The notes beneath the pieces are model-generated. The model was not told the origin of the DNA. It searched no databases and saw nothing but the letters and a program-made list of their open reading frames with translations. Source: Bemisia tabaci (lineage: Eukaryota; Arthropoda; Insecta; Hemiptera; Aleyrodidae). From it: DNA of 64,000 nucleotides. The translations under genes and the position numbers were made by a program. Location of the stretch: positions 69,601,345 to 69,665,344 of the forward strand of contig NC_092794.1 of NCBI RefSeq assembly GCF_918797505.1. Reading direction: 5' to 3'. Each line of letters begins with the position of its first letter. Within the stretch, counting starts at the first letter, position 1. Positions 41,100 to 53,166 of the stretch are shown piece after piece.

Positions 41100-42371
41100 A
41101 TGAAGAGAGAAAAATGATGAAAAGATAGAAAAACGTAGAAAAAATAAAAATAACTGGAAAATTGCATGGACTAAATTAATTTTAAAATATTCAAGAGAAG
41201 ATTTATTGATAGCGGATTTGTAAATCGTGGCTTTTGGTGGTTACATGCGACGGGCGATCGAAATCACTTGTCGCAAAATAATGCGGGAAAAATTTCGGAG
41301 GATGAAGGTCCATTGCAAAAATTTTGCAAAATGGGAACGAATTTCTGCCAGTTGCTCATGTTGCAATAAATTATCGTTCAGTCCTCTTAAAGCAGAGATG
41401 TCGACTGCAGAACGTCTGATTGCCTCTGCGCCTTTCTTACTGGCGTTCGGTCCCGAGTCCAAAGAAATGTTTTCGCTCGAGGTTATGGAGGTGAAGGGAA
41501 TGAAAACCTGGTGATAAAAGGCTGTTTGTATTTCCAGACGCGTGATGTCGAGTGTGAGACGCTGACCCTGACTGACGCGAGGATAATTCCCTGTTTGGGC
41601 AAACGAGCGGACACGGAATGGGAATTCGTCAACGAGGGATGAGGAATGAGGAATGAAAATGATGGGCTGCCAGCAGCAGTGGGTGCTAGCGCAGTCACAA
41701 CTCCCGGGGCTCCAGGTTCAGGCACTTCCATCACGGTTGCCAGATTGCCCACGAAATGTGATTTCTCTAAATTTTTTCTCACACAAACGTCACTGCAAAA
41801 AGAGCCCAAAGAAACGCACTGTAGCGCTTATATTTTTCCTAAGGTGATTATTATGAAGTCATTACTCTGAGTGTAATTTTGTGGGCAATCCTACTAGATT
41901 TATTATGTCTCAGAGAGATAACATTTAGAAAAGAAAAAACGAGCGTTACTTTTATTTTCTTAGACTTAACTAGAGTACTTACATGGGGAGAGTACGAACA
42001 CGTCGAAATCTGGAGCTCCTAGAACCCAAAAAAGCAGCCAACATTCTAATGCGAAAAATAGTAGAGACGTGCCGCTGCGAATCTTCAGATTCCAATATCA
42101 AAGCAAATCGGCCAAGCATATTTATAAATTAGCGTCTTTCCGCAAAAAATGTGTAAATTCTTGTTAAAATTCATCATAGATTTAAATCCTATCACCCGGC
42201 AAATTTTCAAGTTTCATCGGATGGATCGTCGTCACCGTCGTTGATTCAGTGAGTTAGCACAGCATGAATCAGGATGAACCAAATCACACGATGCTGCGTT
42301 GGATCCGTCAAGTCCCATTTGTTTCAAGGCTATCTGCATGGTGAAAAATCTTGCTGCGTGGGACACAAAAT
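41100..42371. other. No feature seen
   Basis: Mixed sequence. Frames of 64-108 aa on both strands (41227-41850) have no recognised content, and no shared repeats were found. Confidence 0.35.
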
Positions 42372-42505
42372 CAGGGCCATATGGATCTCGGAAGTTTTCG
42401 GATCGCGCATCCGGGTCATAGATTATTATATTAGATATTATATATAGTGTGTATTTGGGTACACAGTACACACCAAAGTGCTTCAGATGTGTGACCCGAA
42501 CCCTT
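42372..42505. mobile_element. Degenerate Q-type fragment
   Basis: The blocks 'tcagggccatatggatctcg', 'gaagttttcggatcg' and 'gtgcttcagatgtgtgac' are Q-like, but the middle is replaced by an AT-rich run. Both ends are absent. Confidence 0.55.
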
Positions 42506-42548
42506 CGGTATCGAACGGAGTACTTAAAGTTAAGTTAAGAGATCGATT

Positions 42549-43046
42549 CACTGGGAAAAAAAAGTTACGGTCTATATATGAACGTACAGTCCGCTACGGA
42601 AGCTAGAGAGGTAGCTTCGATTCCGGAAGCTACGCCCGGAACTTTCGACGTCGAAGCCCGGAACGCGGACAGTATGTCTACACGGAGAAAAAACCTCGTG
42701 CGTGGGACTCGAAGTTTAGGTCATATGGATCTCTGAAGTTTTCAGATTGAGCATCTGGAAACTTTAGATCTAGCTGTCAAGGTTCGGATCACACATCTGA
42801 AACTTCAGTTCAGAACCGAAGTTTTTCGGATGTGAGAACCGGAAGTACTTCAGATGGAAGAACTGAAGTTTCAGATGTGTGATCCAAACCTCGACGGCTA
42901 GATCTAAAGTGTTCAGATGCTCAATCCGAAAACTTCAGAGATCCGTATGAACTAAACTTCGGGTCCCACGCACGAAGTTTTTTTCTCCGTGTATATAGCC
43001 CGTTAGTCGTTGGTACGGCTTCCACGGGCGGAGGTTTTGTTCAGTG
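42549..43046. mobile_element. MITE family R, copy 2, split by Q2
   Basis: The left part 'cactgggaaaaaaaagttac' to 'ggacagtatgtcta' and right part 'tatagcccgttagtcg' to 'gttttgttcagtg' match R3. The Q element sits in the middle at a TA. Confidence 0.8.
42681..42991. mobile_element. Hairpin MITE family Q, copy 2 (nested in R)
   Basis: A 311-bp near-complete palindrome with ends 'cacggagaaaaaacctcgtg' and 'gaagtttttttctccgtg'. TA at 42679-42680 and 42992-42993. Very similar to Q1. Confidence 0.9.
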
Positions 43047-43591
43047 TCCTCAACTTGGAGTCCCACGCAGGAACACAAAAATCCTCTTTTATTCGGCAAA
43101 ATCCTAGAGGTGCGGCAACGTGGGGTCCCATCGGGGCTAAGGAGCCAGGCAGGGGACCCGGGGACGACGAAGACACACGCTGCGGCGGGGTCGCGGTAGG
43201 GGGGGGGGGCTAATGGCAGGTGATCAGAACTGGACGGGTGATTGTGATTACTGATGGATGATTACCGATGGATGATTACCGATGGCCGGTGCTGGTGCCC
43301 GTGTCGTGACTGCTACGTGCGTCCGATCCGTCTTTGCGGTCACCAAAATAATGACACGGGCCCCGGTCCGGTCGCGTCTGCGGGGTTGCGCTGGGCGTGC
43401 GGCCTCCGAGATGATGTGACTCTGGTTTGTGGGGCTTCGGCTCCAGCTCCGAGGCTGGGGCTGGGGTGTCGGCACTATCATCATCTCCTCGGGCCGCGGC
43501 CTCTTCGCCGACCGCGGGGACGCGCCAACGACGTGCACACATCCACGCACGGTGCCCCCAAAGTTCTCCTGCCACCACTTCAAAATCCCCA
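43047..43591. other. GC-rich patch with a 14-bp tandem repeat
   Basis: This holds a G-run at about 43199-43209, then 'gatgattaccgatg' twice in tandem (43257-43284) after a diverged unit, then a CpG-rich stretch open on both strands (146 aa plus; 114 and 100 aa minus). No domain recognised. Confidence 0.45.
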
Positions 43592-43791
43592 CACTGAAAA
43601 AGAAGTTACGGGTTGTATAGACATACCGTCCGTTCCGGGCTCAGAGGCCGAAACTTCCGGGTGCTGGAGCAGTAGCTTCGATTGCTCCGGGTGATACGCT
43701 TGGAGCTTTCGGCCTCTGCGCCCGGAACGCATACGGTATGTCTATGTAGCCCGTAAGTACGGCTTCTACGGCCGAGGTTTTTTTTTCGGTG
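43592..43791. mobile_element. MITE family R, copy 3
   Basis: A 200-bp element with ends 'cactgaaaaagaagttacgg' and 'ggtttttttttcggtg', and arms 'catgccgt'-type (agacataccgtccgttccgg / gaacgcatacggtatgtcta). The centre has 'tagcttcgattgctccgggt'. Confidence 0.85.
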
Positions 43792-46420
43792 GATGTTTAG
43801 GCTAAGAAAACAGGCTCAGAAACGGCTGATCGGAAAATTTTATTGAAAGAAGCCTCCGTTCTTTTTTCAAATACCCCATAATCATCCGAAAGGCTCTCAG
43901 AAACCGTCTGGGTGGTTAAAAATTGATCGATTTTATTTTAATTACATATAAAGGGTATTTTTCATTTTCATATTAGGCTAGTGTTAGGCAAGCCGTAAAG
44001 GCAACCTGTGGATGCTGATCATCATTCAAAAATTCGAACTACTGCAAAATGGATACATACACTCAACAACTGGAGATTTGAGGTAAAGGCATGGTAAGGT
44101 AAGGTAAGATAGCAGATTTGGACTGGACTTTTCATGTCCATGTGCGGTGGATTCGTCCAAAAAAAGGCTCGAATAATTACTCGACCTATATTTGCAGATA
44201 CGATCATGCAATTCAGCAACTCTTGTGATAACTTGCGGGACTTTTCTTAGTCATATAATTAAATGACAATCAAGATCTTTTGGACATGATCCTCATTTTA
44301 AAAATCGATCGCACGTCGCAACTGAAACTCCAGTGAAGATGGTAAAAAATAGGACCAAAAATCTTGTGATGTCCTAACTCATTTTTCGACGAACAGAACG
44401 AATTCAGCGGCGAATTCCAACTCCGGACCCACCCTGTGGAAGACAAGCTAGTTAGCCGCACAGCCCGGCACCTCGTAACTACGGGCGCGCGGTCCACACA
44501 TATGTACTCAAATCTGAGCTGAGAAAATGCGCGTGTAATATCGTTCCTTTCTTCCGCGTGATCATTCGAGGGGAGGAGGGGACTATGGTTATCGCACTCC
44601 GAATGCGAGTGAGTGTGCATACGGTGAAAATTACCCGCGTGGATTAGTCAGAAAATACGATGGACAACCCCCCCCCCCCCCAACACCACTTCCCCCCGGG
44701 TTCAGTAGATCTCCTTTTCACTTGCGTCCCTCGCGGAGGAGGGGGGGGGGCAAATTATCTCCCCCGCCCTAGCTATCCTCGGGTGTATGGTTAACGAGAG
44801 TGTGACCACATCTATTTGCACGATCCCCCCTCAGGATTCCTGCTTGAAGCTGCGCTGGGCGATGGATCGATTCAGGCGGCTAATCAAATCCGTTGAGGTG
44901 TTATAGCTTTGTTCGGTGTCGTTCCGCGTGGCGCCGAGGGGGGAGGGAGGGGGTGCTAGGGTCACGGTCGTTTCGATCAGGTCTATATTTCGGCTACACG
45001 CTGCTTCGCGAACCGCAGAGGTGCTTGATGGAATTCTGAAACTTAAAATGTCGCAATTTTCATGATTAAGATGCTAGGAGCGGTGTGATTCAAGCCGAGA
45101 TTTGCAATGACACAGCGGAAATTCCTGATAGCGGCATTGGTGATCAAAGAAATTTTTTTCAAAATCTCCGCTGCTACTCTACTCTCTGAGTTCATTTTCT
45201 TTGATTTTTCAATCTTTTGATACAGCAATGGGCAAAGTTCGAAACCACGTGATTCTGTTCGTAACGATATAAACTTCCAAACACATCATTTTTTCTATGA
45301 AAAACAAGTCAACGAAATACCGACAAAATTTTCTTGACTTCTCTTATGTGACAGCAGAATATTCTGTATCAATTTCTAACTTCAAAGTTAACTTGTTTCT
45401 CTAACGCAAAATACAGTAGGAGTGGCAATTGCGTAAGATCGCATCGAAGGCACGTATAGCTTCGCATTTTAACCATCGATGTAACAATATCATCTCAAAT
45501 GTTGTTGAATTATTTTGAAACGGTCAAAAATGTGACATGAAGAAATTCAAAAATAATAGGTGGAAGAAAATCCTCTGGTTGATGGTTAAATGCCCATAAA
45601 ACCGATTTGTGAAGTATGAGTTGCAATATTTCGTTTTCCACCGCTTCATTCTACGTGGCTCGTTGTTATGGAAAAATTTCCCGGAAAAATTCAGAATACT
45701 CTGCGGCAACCTTGCGCTTTGAATGTCACGGACGAAGCCCTTCGTCGTAGAACCGATGAGACTCTGCCCCTGACTAGCCCCTGGGGCTGAAGGAGGGGAA
45801 GGGGGGGGGGGGTTAATGATGGGTCGCTCGAGACAGAGGACTCCAGGACGACCCGTTAAAGGAATCACGTCCGATATTGTCAGCTAATTGGTTTTATATC
45901 TGAGACCTGCCCCAGTGTTATTAATCTCCCTAGGCTTCCGCGACTGCGATAAATCGACTTCATCCTGCCCGTTGTCGACTTTTTCGATACCCGTCTGCAT
46001 AGTCATGGTACTGATACAGGTATCGGAGGTTTTTCTGGAGAAAAAATTGTCATGCATCTCAATCTTCTACGGTTGTTCTGACTGAAGTTCAACGTTTGAG
46101 ATATGGGAAAGTTAATTTGTGATGGACTGGAAAACTGGTTGGTAAAATAATGTAAGTACATTGCAACATTGCACAGTTTCTGTGTACTTTTCTCTTTCGT
46201 GTGTGCTCTTTTGTTTTTAGAATATTTTTATCATATTCTGATCGTTCGATGCAAATATCTCCTTAACTTTCTAACGTATGATGTGGAAATGTTTGCTTGT
46301 ACGAGTGCAGTGTATCTTAGCAAATTTTTGATGAAAATTTTGATGAAAACCCCTGGTGATTTTTCCGACTCTGTCGTTGCTTAAACCATATAATCCCTTG
46401 GAGCAGGGAATAGTAACGCA
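43792..46420. other. Long stretch without assigned feature
   Basis: AT-rich overall, with a 'ggtaaggtaaggtaag' run near 44092. C-runs at about 44670-44681 and G-runs at about 44743-44750 and 45800-45811 are present. Frames of up to 116 aa are unrecognised. No shared repeat seen. Confidence 0.35.
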
Positions 46421-46696
46421 CACTGTTAAACATGTTGGCGTGACATTCTCAGACATTCTATGCCGGAGTCTATTAAGCGCTCAAGAACTCCGAGTGACAT
46501 GAATGGGGCGGGAATCTATTCTTCTTACGGAATGACTTACTCCATTACGGAGCAAAATCTACTTATCAAAATCTATCCCAGAGATTCATACGCTTTCATG
46601 GTGATAATTTCACTTCGCATTGTTATCACTCGAGCTAGGTTTTCGGCCGCTGTATAGACTCCGGCACCGAATTTCACTCCTCGATTTTTAACAGTG
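46421..46696. mobile_element. MITE family E, copy 4
   Basis: A 276-bp element from 'cactgttaaa' to 'ctcgatttttaacagtg'. The arms are 'tgccggagtctattaagcgc' and 'gactccggcaccgaatttca'. The left arm near the terminus carries an unrelated ~25-bp substitution. Confidence 0.8.
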
Positions 46697-47292
46697 TAAA
46701 ACGGGCGCTTTGCTTAGCAAATAATCGCAGAATAAGCGGTGAATTTTAAGACTTCACCAATAGACTCATCGAGATTTCCGAGCAGATTACCGCACATCGG
46801 CAAAAATCCGCAAGAGCGCCGTCGTCGGAGCGGAGGTCGATATCGTTAACCCCTGACTCCTCGCGGCTGTCAATGGGACATTCTTTCATTCAGTGACCAC
46901 GATTATCGCGTTTTGATCAGGAAGTCGTTGGGAGCGTGGAGGCGGCCGCGGCAAGGTGAGCGAGAGGTGAAGGGGACGCGAGTTTGGGTTTCGGTCGGGT
47001 GGGGTTCAAAGGGGGACAGCGAAGGATCGAGGCTCAAGGGGGGGGGGGGGCGCCAGAAAATGAGGAATGGGTGTCGTCACGGCGGCGCGGCGAGGACACC
47101 GATGAGCCAGGATAGCGCCATCCTCGCCGCGGGTTCGCAGATCCGTTCGTGTCGCCCCTCCTCCCCCCCCCCCGGGCCCCTCGCGCGAGCTGCCACGAAG
47201 CTCGGCCGCCAACCCATCGACACGCTACGGTGAGATGAAGATCCTGTCATGCCAACTCGGGAGAAAATATCCCAGAAATGAAGGGAGAACTA
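46697..47292. other. GC-rich patch with G and C runs, no gene assigned
   Basis: CpG-rich from 46790 to 47225, with G/C homopolymers near 47040 and 47166. A 106-aa plus frame and a 68-aa minus frame overlap; no domain recognised. Confidence 0.35.
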
Positions 47293-47541
47293 TACTGCCG
47301 TGCAAGGCAGAAACGCTGTAAACGTCATTTTAAATTATTCGGAAACGACGTATCATAGCAGAAAAACTTGTTTACCTTGAGACAATGTTTTTACAGAATT
47401 CTTTTACAAATACTATCACGAACTTACCTCGAAAATTTGAGGTGCATGGGTAAAACAGTTTTTATGTTATAAAGTGTTACAGTCCAAAAAACGAGGGAAA
47501 ATCTTGATGGATTTGCGGCGTTCTTGCTTAGCACGGCAGTA
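47293..47541 (-). mobile_element. MITE family A2, copy b
   Basis: A 249-bp element with ends 'tactgccgtgcaaggcagaa' and 'cgttcttgcttagcacggca' plus 'gta', flanked by TA. It is the reverse-oriented relative of the copy at 383-628. Confidence 0.85.
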
Positions 47542-47551
47542 TATTAAACAT

Positions 47552-47777
47552 AGATGGCTCAAGTGCGAAACCACGTATCTCCACCTTAAAATTTCCGCCG
47601 CTGTTTTATTTTCTTAAGGAGGGACAAGCCAACTTTGCGGTTTGAAATTTTTACAGAGGAAAAACCGATGAGATTTTCAGGAAATTGCGTCGACTAGTTT
47701 TTAAAAGAAAAAATAATGTATGACGGGACGTCAGCAACGTTACAAACGAAGATACGTGGTTTTATACTTTGGCCATC
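47552..47777. mobile_element. Palindromic MITE, diverged M-like
   Basis: The arms 'gatggctcaagtgcgaaacc' + 'acgtatct' and 'agatacgtggttttatactt' + 'tggccatc' are inverted over ~27 bp. The interior 'aaaatttccgccgctgtttt' resembles M. It lies directly after A2b. Confidence 0.65.
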
Positions 47778-48828
47778 GGCATGATCTGAATTAAACGGAA
47801 ACGAACCAGGCACATTTTGGAATAAAAACGTTTTTGACGAAGATTTTGTAGACCCATAGAGAGAGAGAGAGGGGGGGGGGGGTTCAGATCCCATTGGGTC
47901 CGCACTATCCCAGTGGATGCATCTCTGAATTTTCGAGCCCAGCTCATTTCTCCTGCCAAAATTCAAAGTAGAGGAACAATAATTTGAATGTAGAGATAGA
48001 CATTAAATTGTATCTCTGTAGAATTTTTTTAGACACGCAATTGTAATTCACGTGGAAGAAGTTCTTCTGCACGTGGTCCAACGATTGACGTCTACGGAAA
48101 ACTCTTGAGGGTGTTTTTTCGTAAAATTCGCCAGATCGCGCAGCGGTGTCAACGACTTGCCAAAGCAGAGCCCGAAGCCTTCTGCACACTGTCGGCATCC
48201 TGAGGTAACCACAAGCTCCCAAGGTCACCCCGGGCAAGGGGAGGAGAGGGGCAGAAATCAATTGGACAGATACAGATTAAAAGTTATAGCTTCATTTGCC
48301 GACCGGTGACTAAGAGTAAGACTGAGCATTAAATACCGGTGTCTGCGCGAAGCAACCTCTAATGTTGCCAATTGGAACTTTCATCCACGGAACTCTTCTA
48401 CAAGTCTAGAATCTCAAATGGGCGTTGGTTGTTGATTTGCCGCTATTTTCGAATAAATTTTCCGATGGGAGAACAATAATAACGAAGATCTTTGAACTTA
48501 AAAACTTTTGCGGTAGTTTCAACTTATTGAAGGAATCTGCACTATACTTGATGATCCACAATCTTTACAACACGTAAAAGTGAACCTGGGTTGATGTAAA
48601 TACGTCGACCAACCCCATGAAAAATCTGGCAATTAAAGTGGTGACTTCTAAGATTCTGATTTAAAAATATTTCTGGGATGCCTCTTCGTTCAGCTTTTAC
48701 ATGTATTTCGTACGTTTTTCTCTTAAATTACATAAATGTAATGCAATTTTAAAAATGGGAGAGACGTATTGCTTTGGAGTGAGGAATGTATTTTTCCTCT
48801 CTTGAAATTATGACATGAGCCGTCAGGT
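47778..48828. other. No feature seen; (GA)n-G run
   Basis: A (ga)n tract followed by a G-run at about 47860-47882, then AT-rich filler. No exon or shared repeat recognised. Confidence 0.35.
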
Positions 48829-49077
48829 GGACCGAGTTTCTCAGAAAGGAACCAATCCACATTTTCGAAAAAATTGAGTTAAGAAAGTTTTCGAGTTCCA
48901 CTAACCGTATATTTTCTCCTGCCAAAAACTGAAAGTTGAAGAAAAGAAATTAGTTTTGTGCAAAACTGGATTTAAGTTTGTATTCTACATTGAACCTCAT
49001 GCAGGAGTGAAACTTCAAACCTCTTTTTCTCAGTTTCAACTTGATGTGGGTTGATTCCTTTCTGATGAACTCGGTCC
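48829..49077. mobile_element. MITE family C, copy 4 (subfamily)
   Basis: Ends 'ggaccgagtttctcagaaag' and 'tttctgatgaactcggtcc' pair perfectly over ~17 bp. The interior differs from C1-C3 but matches the fragment at 13823-13935, so it defines a subfamily. Confidence 0.8.
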
Positions 49078-49548
49078 ATGTTTTCTTACATCTCTGGTCA
49101 CTCCAAGAAAATTCGGATTGCTCTTATTTGAACATGATTGAAAATTGCAGCCCCAAAATGCTTCATACGGCCGTTTAATTGTGCATCAAAAAATGGGACC
49201 CCTTCCAACCTTACCCGAATTCATCATAAAACGGGCCCCTCTGTTGCTTGTCATCAGTGGTCGGTCTCGACATGGCAACAGGTGAGCTTATAAATATGAA
49301 AACAGTTAGTGTTTATAGTGTGAGAAACTTTTACGATCCCCATGTTGGCGAGTCCACGGGGGGCCTACCGCGCTGTTTGTGCTCCCCTCCCCCTCCCCCT
49401 CCCCACCGTTGAGCATTGTGGGGGAGGGTGAGGACGCGGCTTGTGATACTGAGGGCATCCCAACATTTTGCATTTGCCATCATTTTCACGTAAATCCTGC
49501 CTTAATTACTTCATTGGAATCTCTGTATGCGATCAGCGATCTCATAAC
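49078..49548. other. No feature seen; (ccccct)n run
   Basis: A pyrimidine run 'ccctccccctccccctcccc' lies near 49383. Otherwise AT-rich. Confidence 0.35.
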
Positions 49549-49867
49549 GGAGAATTTGCGAGCAAATTTTTTATTGCTTCATCTGAAAGTGCTTAAAGAG
49601 CTGATTTCACTGTGTTTTTATAATTTTTTTCTTATATGGAAAATAGTATAAAAATAGATTTAAAAGTGAGAAAATGTGCCGCCTTTTTACGTCATCTGGC
49701 GGCATTTTCCATTTGAACACATGTATTTTAGAAGATTAGGTTATTTTGTCATATTTCCTCCAATAATTGTTCAATTTCGAAACCAAGGATATCCTCGTAC
49801 TCAATTTTCCTAGTAGTACCATTTTACAGATGAAATTTACAAAATTTAAGACACGTGCAAATTCTCC
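49549..49867 (-). mobile_element. MITE family L, copy 3
   Basis: A 319-bp element with ends 'ggagaatttgc' and 'gcaaattctcc', the reverse complement of L2. The CRE-like site is altered (ttacgtcatctggcggc). Confidence 0.8.
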
Positions 49868-50414
49868 TTTCTGAGATGATTTATGTGTGATTTCACCCGT
49901 CGAAAATCTTTTTAGTTGGCTTAAAGGACCTCTTGACGCATTGTCGTGGATGAAAATTGGATACCGTGACGTAAGTTCACCGCTGAGGCTGACATGCACA
50001 TGAATTGGAAACTGCGAGATGGAACTTATGAATCACGCATACGGAGGAATATTAATAACGAGAGGTGTGGGTGCGGCCTTTAGTGAGGTTGGGAGGGCGC
50101 CCGAAGCGATGCTTATACAAATCTAATTTAGTTTTTTAATCTGTTTTTCGAGGGAAAAAGTCGGGTGACATCACCGGTGGAACGAATCCAGTTCCTTGGT
50201 CGAGCGTTATTTTACGATTGTTCTTTCGAATTGGAACACCGACGACTATAACGCACGCGCCAACAAAAGAAAAAGTGAATCGTGACGCACAGTGGGCGTA
50301 AACGCCCACGACGAAAATTGAAAATATTCTCAGAGTATTTTTGAAAAACGCAAATACTGGACGAAACCTTTGATAAAATATGTATTTACACGGAAACGCG
50401 TGAATATTTTTCTT
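49868..50414. other. No feature seen
   Basis: AT-rich to mixed sequence; no repeat or exon recognised. Confidence 0.35.
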
Positions 50415-50419
50415 CACTG

Positions 50420-50455
<36 letters not shown>

Positions 50456-50664
50456 ATTGGACCTAAAGTCCAGACTCTTTAAAACATCGACAAGAGAAAG
50501 TACTCTTGATTCAATCGGAATCTAGCTTAAATCAAGAAGCAAGCCTCTTAATTTAAGCGGATTTCGTTTTGATTCAAGCAAAAATTCGATTGAATCAAGA
50601 GTATTTTTTCTTGTCAATGTTTTCAAGAGTCTGGACTCTAGATCCAATGTGTTTTTTTCCAGTG
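50415..50664. mobile_element. Hairpin MITE family H, copy 3 with expanded poly-A
   Basis: This starts 'cactga' followed by a run of over 30 A in place of the usual 7-9, then 'cattggacctaaagtccaga'. It ends 'tgtgtttttttccagtg'. The arms are otherwise near complementary. TT flanks both sides. Confidence 0.85.
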
Positions 50665-52576
50665 TTCCAAATTCCTCACGTGTTTAAATGGACCGGTAGA
50701 TAAGGTACGTGCTGAAGCACTTGGACAAATGTTTTCTCATCAAAATTTCACGTAGATCACGATTTGCTCAATGTTGCCAAATTTTCCTTCGCAAATTGCG
50801 TTTTTAGGAGAATGTAAGACATTTCCAACCGAAAATTTCACTGACGTCTCCTCCGATCTCATGCAAAAATCAGAGAAAATGTGTACAAAAATCTAGTACA
50901 CTAACACTAGACACTAGTAAAATCTTGTAAAAAATGGAATATTTTGAGTCAATTTTGCAACCTTGGAATGGAGTTACGTCCCTTCGTCCGGTGCACGATG
51001 AGTTTCGTCACTATCAACGCTGAGCACCTGGTACTCGTGATCCGCAGCTGTCATTTTTCGAACGAGCCCTTTGTGCGGCGCGCAGAGCACGACGGGCGAT
51101 TTCGTTTGGCGATTTTTAATGTGCCATTATGACGAAGGATTAAGAATGAGCGGCGCGACTCACCGGCGAATGATGCGGTGCTATGAGGCTCCGGCATTTC
51201 ATTCATAAAAAGTTGGAGCCCAGATGACCAATATGACCATTCGCTGACCTCTCCCCTTCCCACCCGCTCCCTTCCGCGGATCCTCCGCTCCCTGCTGGGG
51301 CCAACACATGTCATTTTTATCTAATATCTCCGACTACACTGTTGCCATATCGATTGTCAAAATTGAAAAACCACGCGCCCTAAACGGATATTGTGAAGCA
51401 AATCAGTTGTATCGAATTTTTGGACTATCACTCAAATCAGGCGCCTATATTTGGATCCTCAAATTTTGACATTTTATGAAATTTCTATGAAATTCTATGA
51501 AATTTTTGATGAAATTTCCATTTTATGAAAAATGTATTCCGAAGAGCTCACGAGTTTTCAATGTTTAGGGGGAAATTACTCATCAACTCTTCATGTTCCT
51601 CCCTTCTTCGAGGGCCTCTCATTCTCATACAATTAAAAATTAAAATTTAAAAAAATTTAGTGTATTAAAAAATGCTAAAAATCTCAAGATAAATATTCGA
51701 TCAGCAGCTAGAAATCGTTTAAAATACTATAGTATGACGCACATTATCACAGAGAATTCTTGGTTTTACATGAATGAATTACTTTGTCTAAAATTGGGGA
51801 AATAATCAGAATTTCAATCTAGGTGAGAATATTTGACTGCCTGGGCAATTGTAACTCTTTCACGGCATAGTCCTGGAATGAGAAGTGATTTTATAGAACC
51901 GCTAAGTGTATATTTGGATTTTTAATTTCAAATACGAATACATGGTTTTATGAAAACTGTGAGATAGAACTTTCACGGTCAGTCATGGACACAGGAAGAA
52001 GACCCGGATAAGAATATTTCAAAGTCTTAATCGAACGAGGAAACGCAAATTTTATAATCTATCAAGATGCGCTCTATCAACATTTCGTTTCATGAATTGC
52101 TTTAATCAGCAAATCCGCATTTCTTTCATTCCACTGTGTCGAAAAGCAAACGGTAAATGCAAAATGGAGAGGAAAATCAAGGTTACTCACGCAAACAGAA
52201 CCAAGAGTTGGTGAAAATTTCACGGGCGACTTACCTAAAACATGAGAAACAAATACTTGATTATGGTCGTGTTGTGACACGCAATAATTCTAAAGCAGCC
52301 AAGAAGAGGAAAATGTGAGAAATTTATGGATTAGTCCCATTAGCATTACAAAGCAAAATTTATGACGCTGATTTTGGAGCCTCAGATAAAGAACAATCTA
52401 GACTTTCCTCTGATTGCTACGCGGTTCAATCCTCGGCATGTGCTTAGCGTTATAATTTCAAAGTTTGAGGACTTGACTCATCTAGCGATAACCGAAAATA
52501 ATAATAATAATAATTTCTTGATGTAACAATGACAATGAAAACATAAGAAAATTTGCGCCATGGGAGATCTTGATAT
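50665..52576. other. No gene assigned; small repeats
   Basis: Includes a GC-rich patch at 51040-51300, a cluster of 'tatgaaatttc' repeats at 51473-51528 and an (aat)n microsatellite at 52497-52514. No exon recognised. Confidence 0.4.
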
Positions 52577-52828
52577 CGTGACTTTCCGGCCAAAATATCG
52601 CAAGCGCCATGCGATGTTTCAAAATTTCCGCCGCCATTTCTTTTTTTTTCATAGAAATTGTTGGTTGAATCTGTTTAAAAATTTCGCTGAATTTTATCTG
52701 CAGCACAAAGAAAATTCAGTGAAGTTTTCGAACAGCTTGGTTGAAAAATTTCTTTGTAAAACAATAAAATGGCGGCAGAAATTTTTAACGTCGCATGGAG
52801 CTTGCGATACTTTGGCCGGCAGGGGACG
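52577..52828. mobile_element. MITE family M, copy 3
   Basis: A 252-bp element: 'cgtgactttccggccaaaat' and 'tttggccggcaggggacg' at the ends, 'gccgccatttctttt' / 'aaaatggcggcag' further in. The ends are slightly more decayed than in M1 and M2. Confidence 0.8.
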
Positions 52829-53166
52829 ATAAACACGTGATGATGATGATGAGAAAGAAACTGTGAGCAGGTTACAGAACCTAAAGCACGAGATAGCGTT
52901 TCCGAGCCGCTGGTAATTTTTTAAACTAACCTAGAAAAGGATAAGGAAACATGTCTGTGAAGTTAGCACCCCCACTTTTAAAATTTGCAATTTTCTCTTT
53001 TGCTCATCATTGCTCATCATTTGCTCACCTCAAAAATCGCTTTCATTTTTTTTGCTCAGGCTTGTACTCCCCACAAATCGAACTTGAACTTTCAGAGAGG
53101 TCATTGACCCTAGCACCCCCACTTTGTCCGATTGACCTGAAAATGGTCTCAAACGACGCAGAATCA

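Noticed and set aside
43254..43694. A 146-aa plus-strand frame as a gene
   Set aside because: Frames of 100-114 aa are open on the opposite strand over the same GC-rich DNA, and the end runs into MITE R3.
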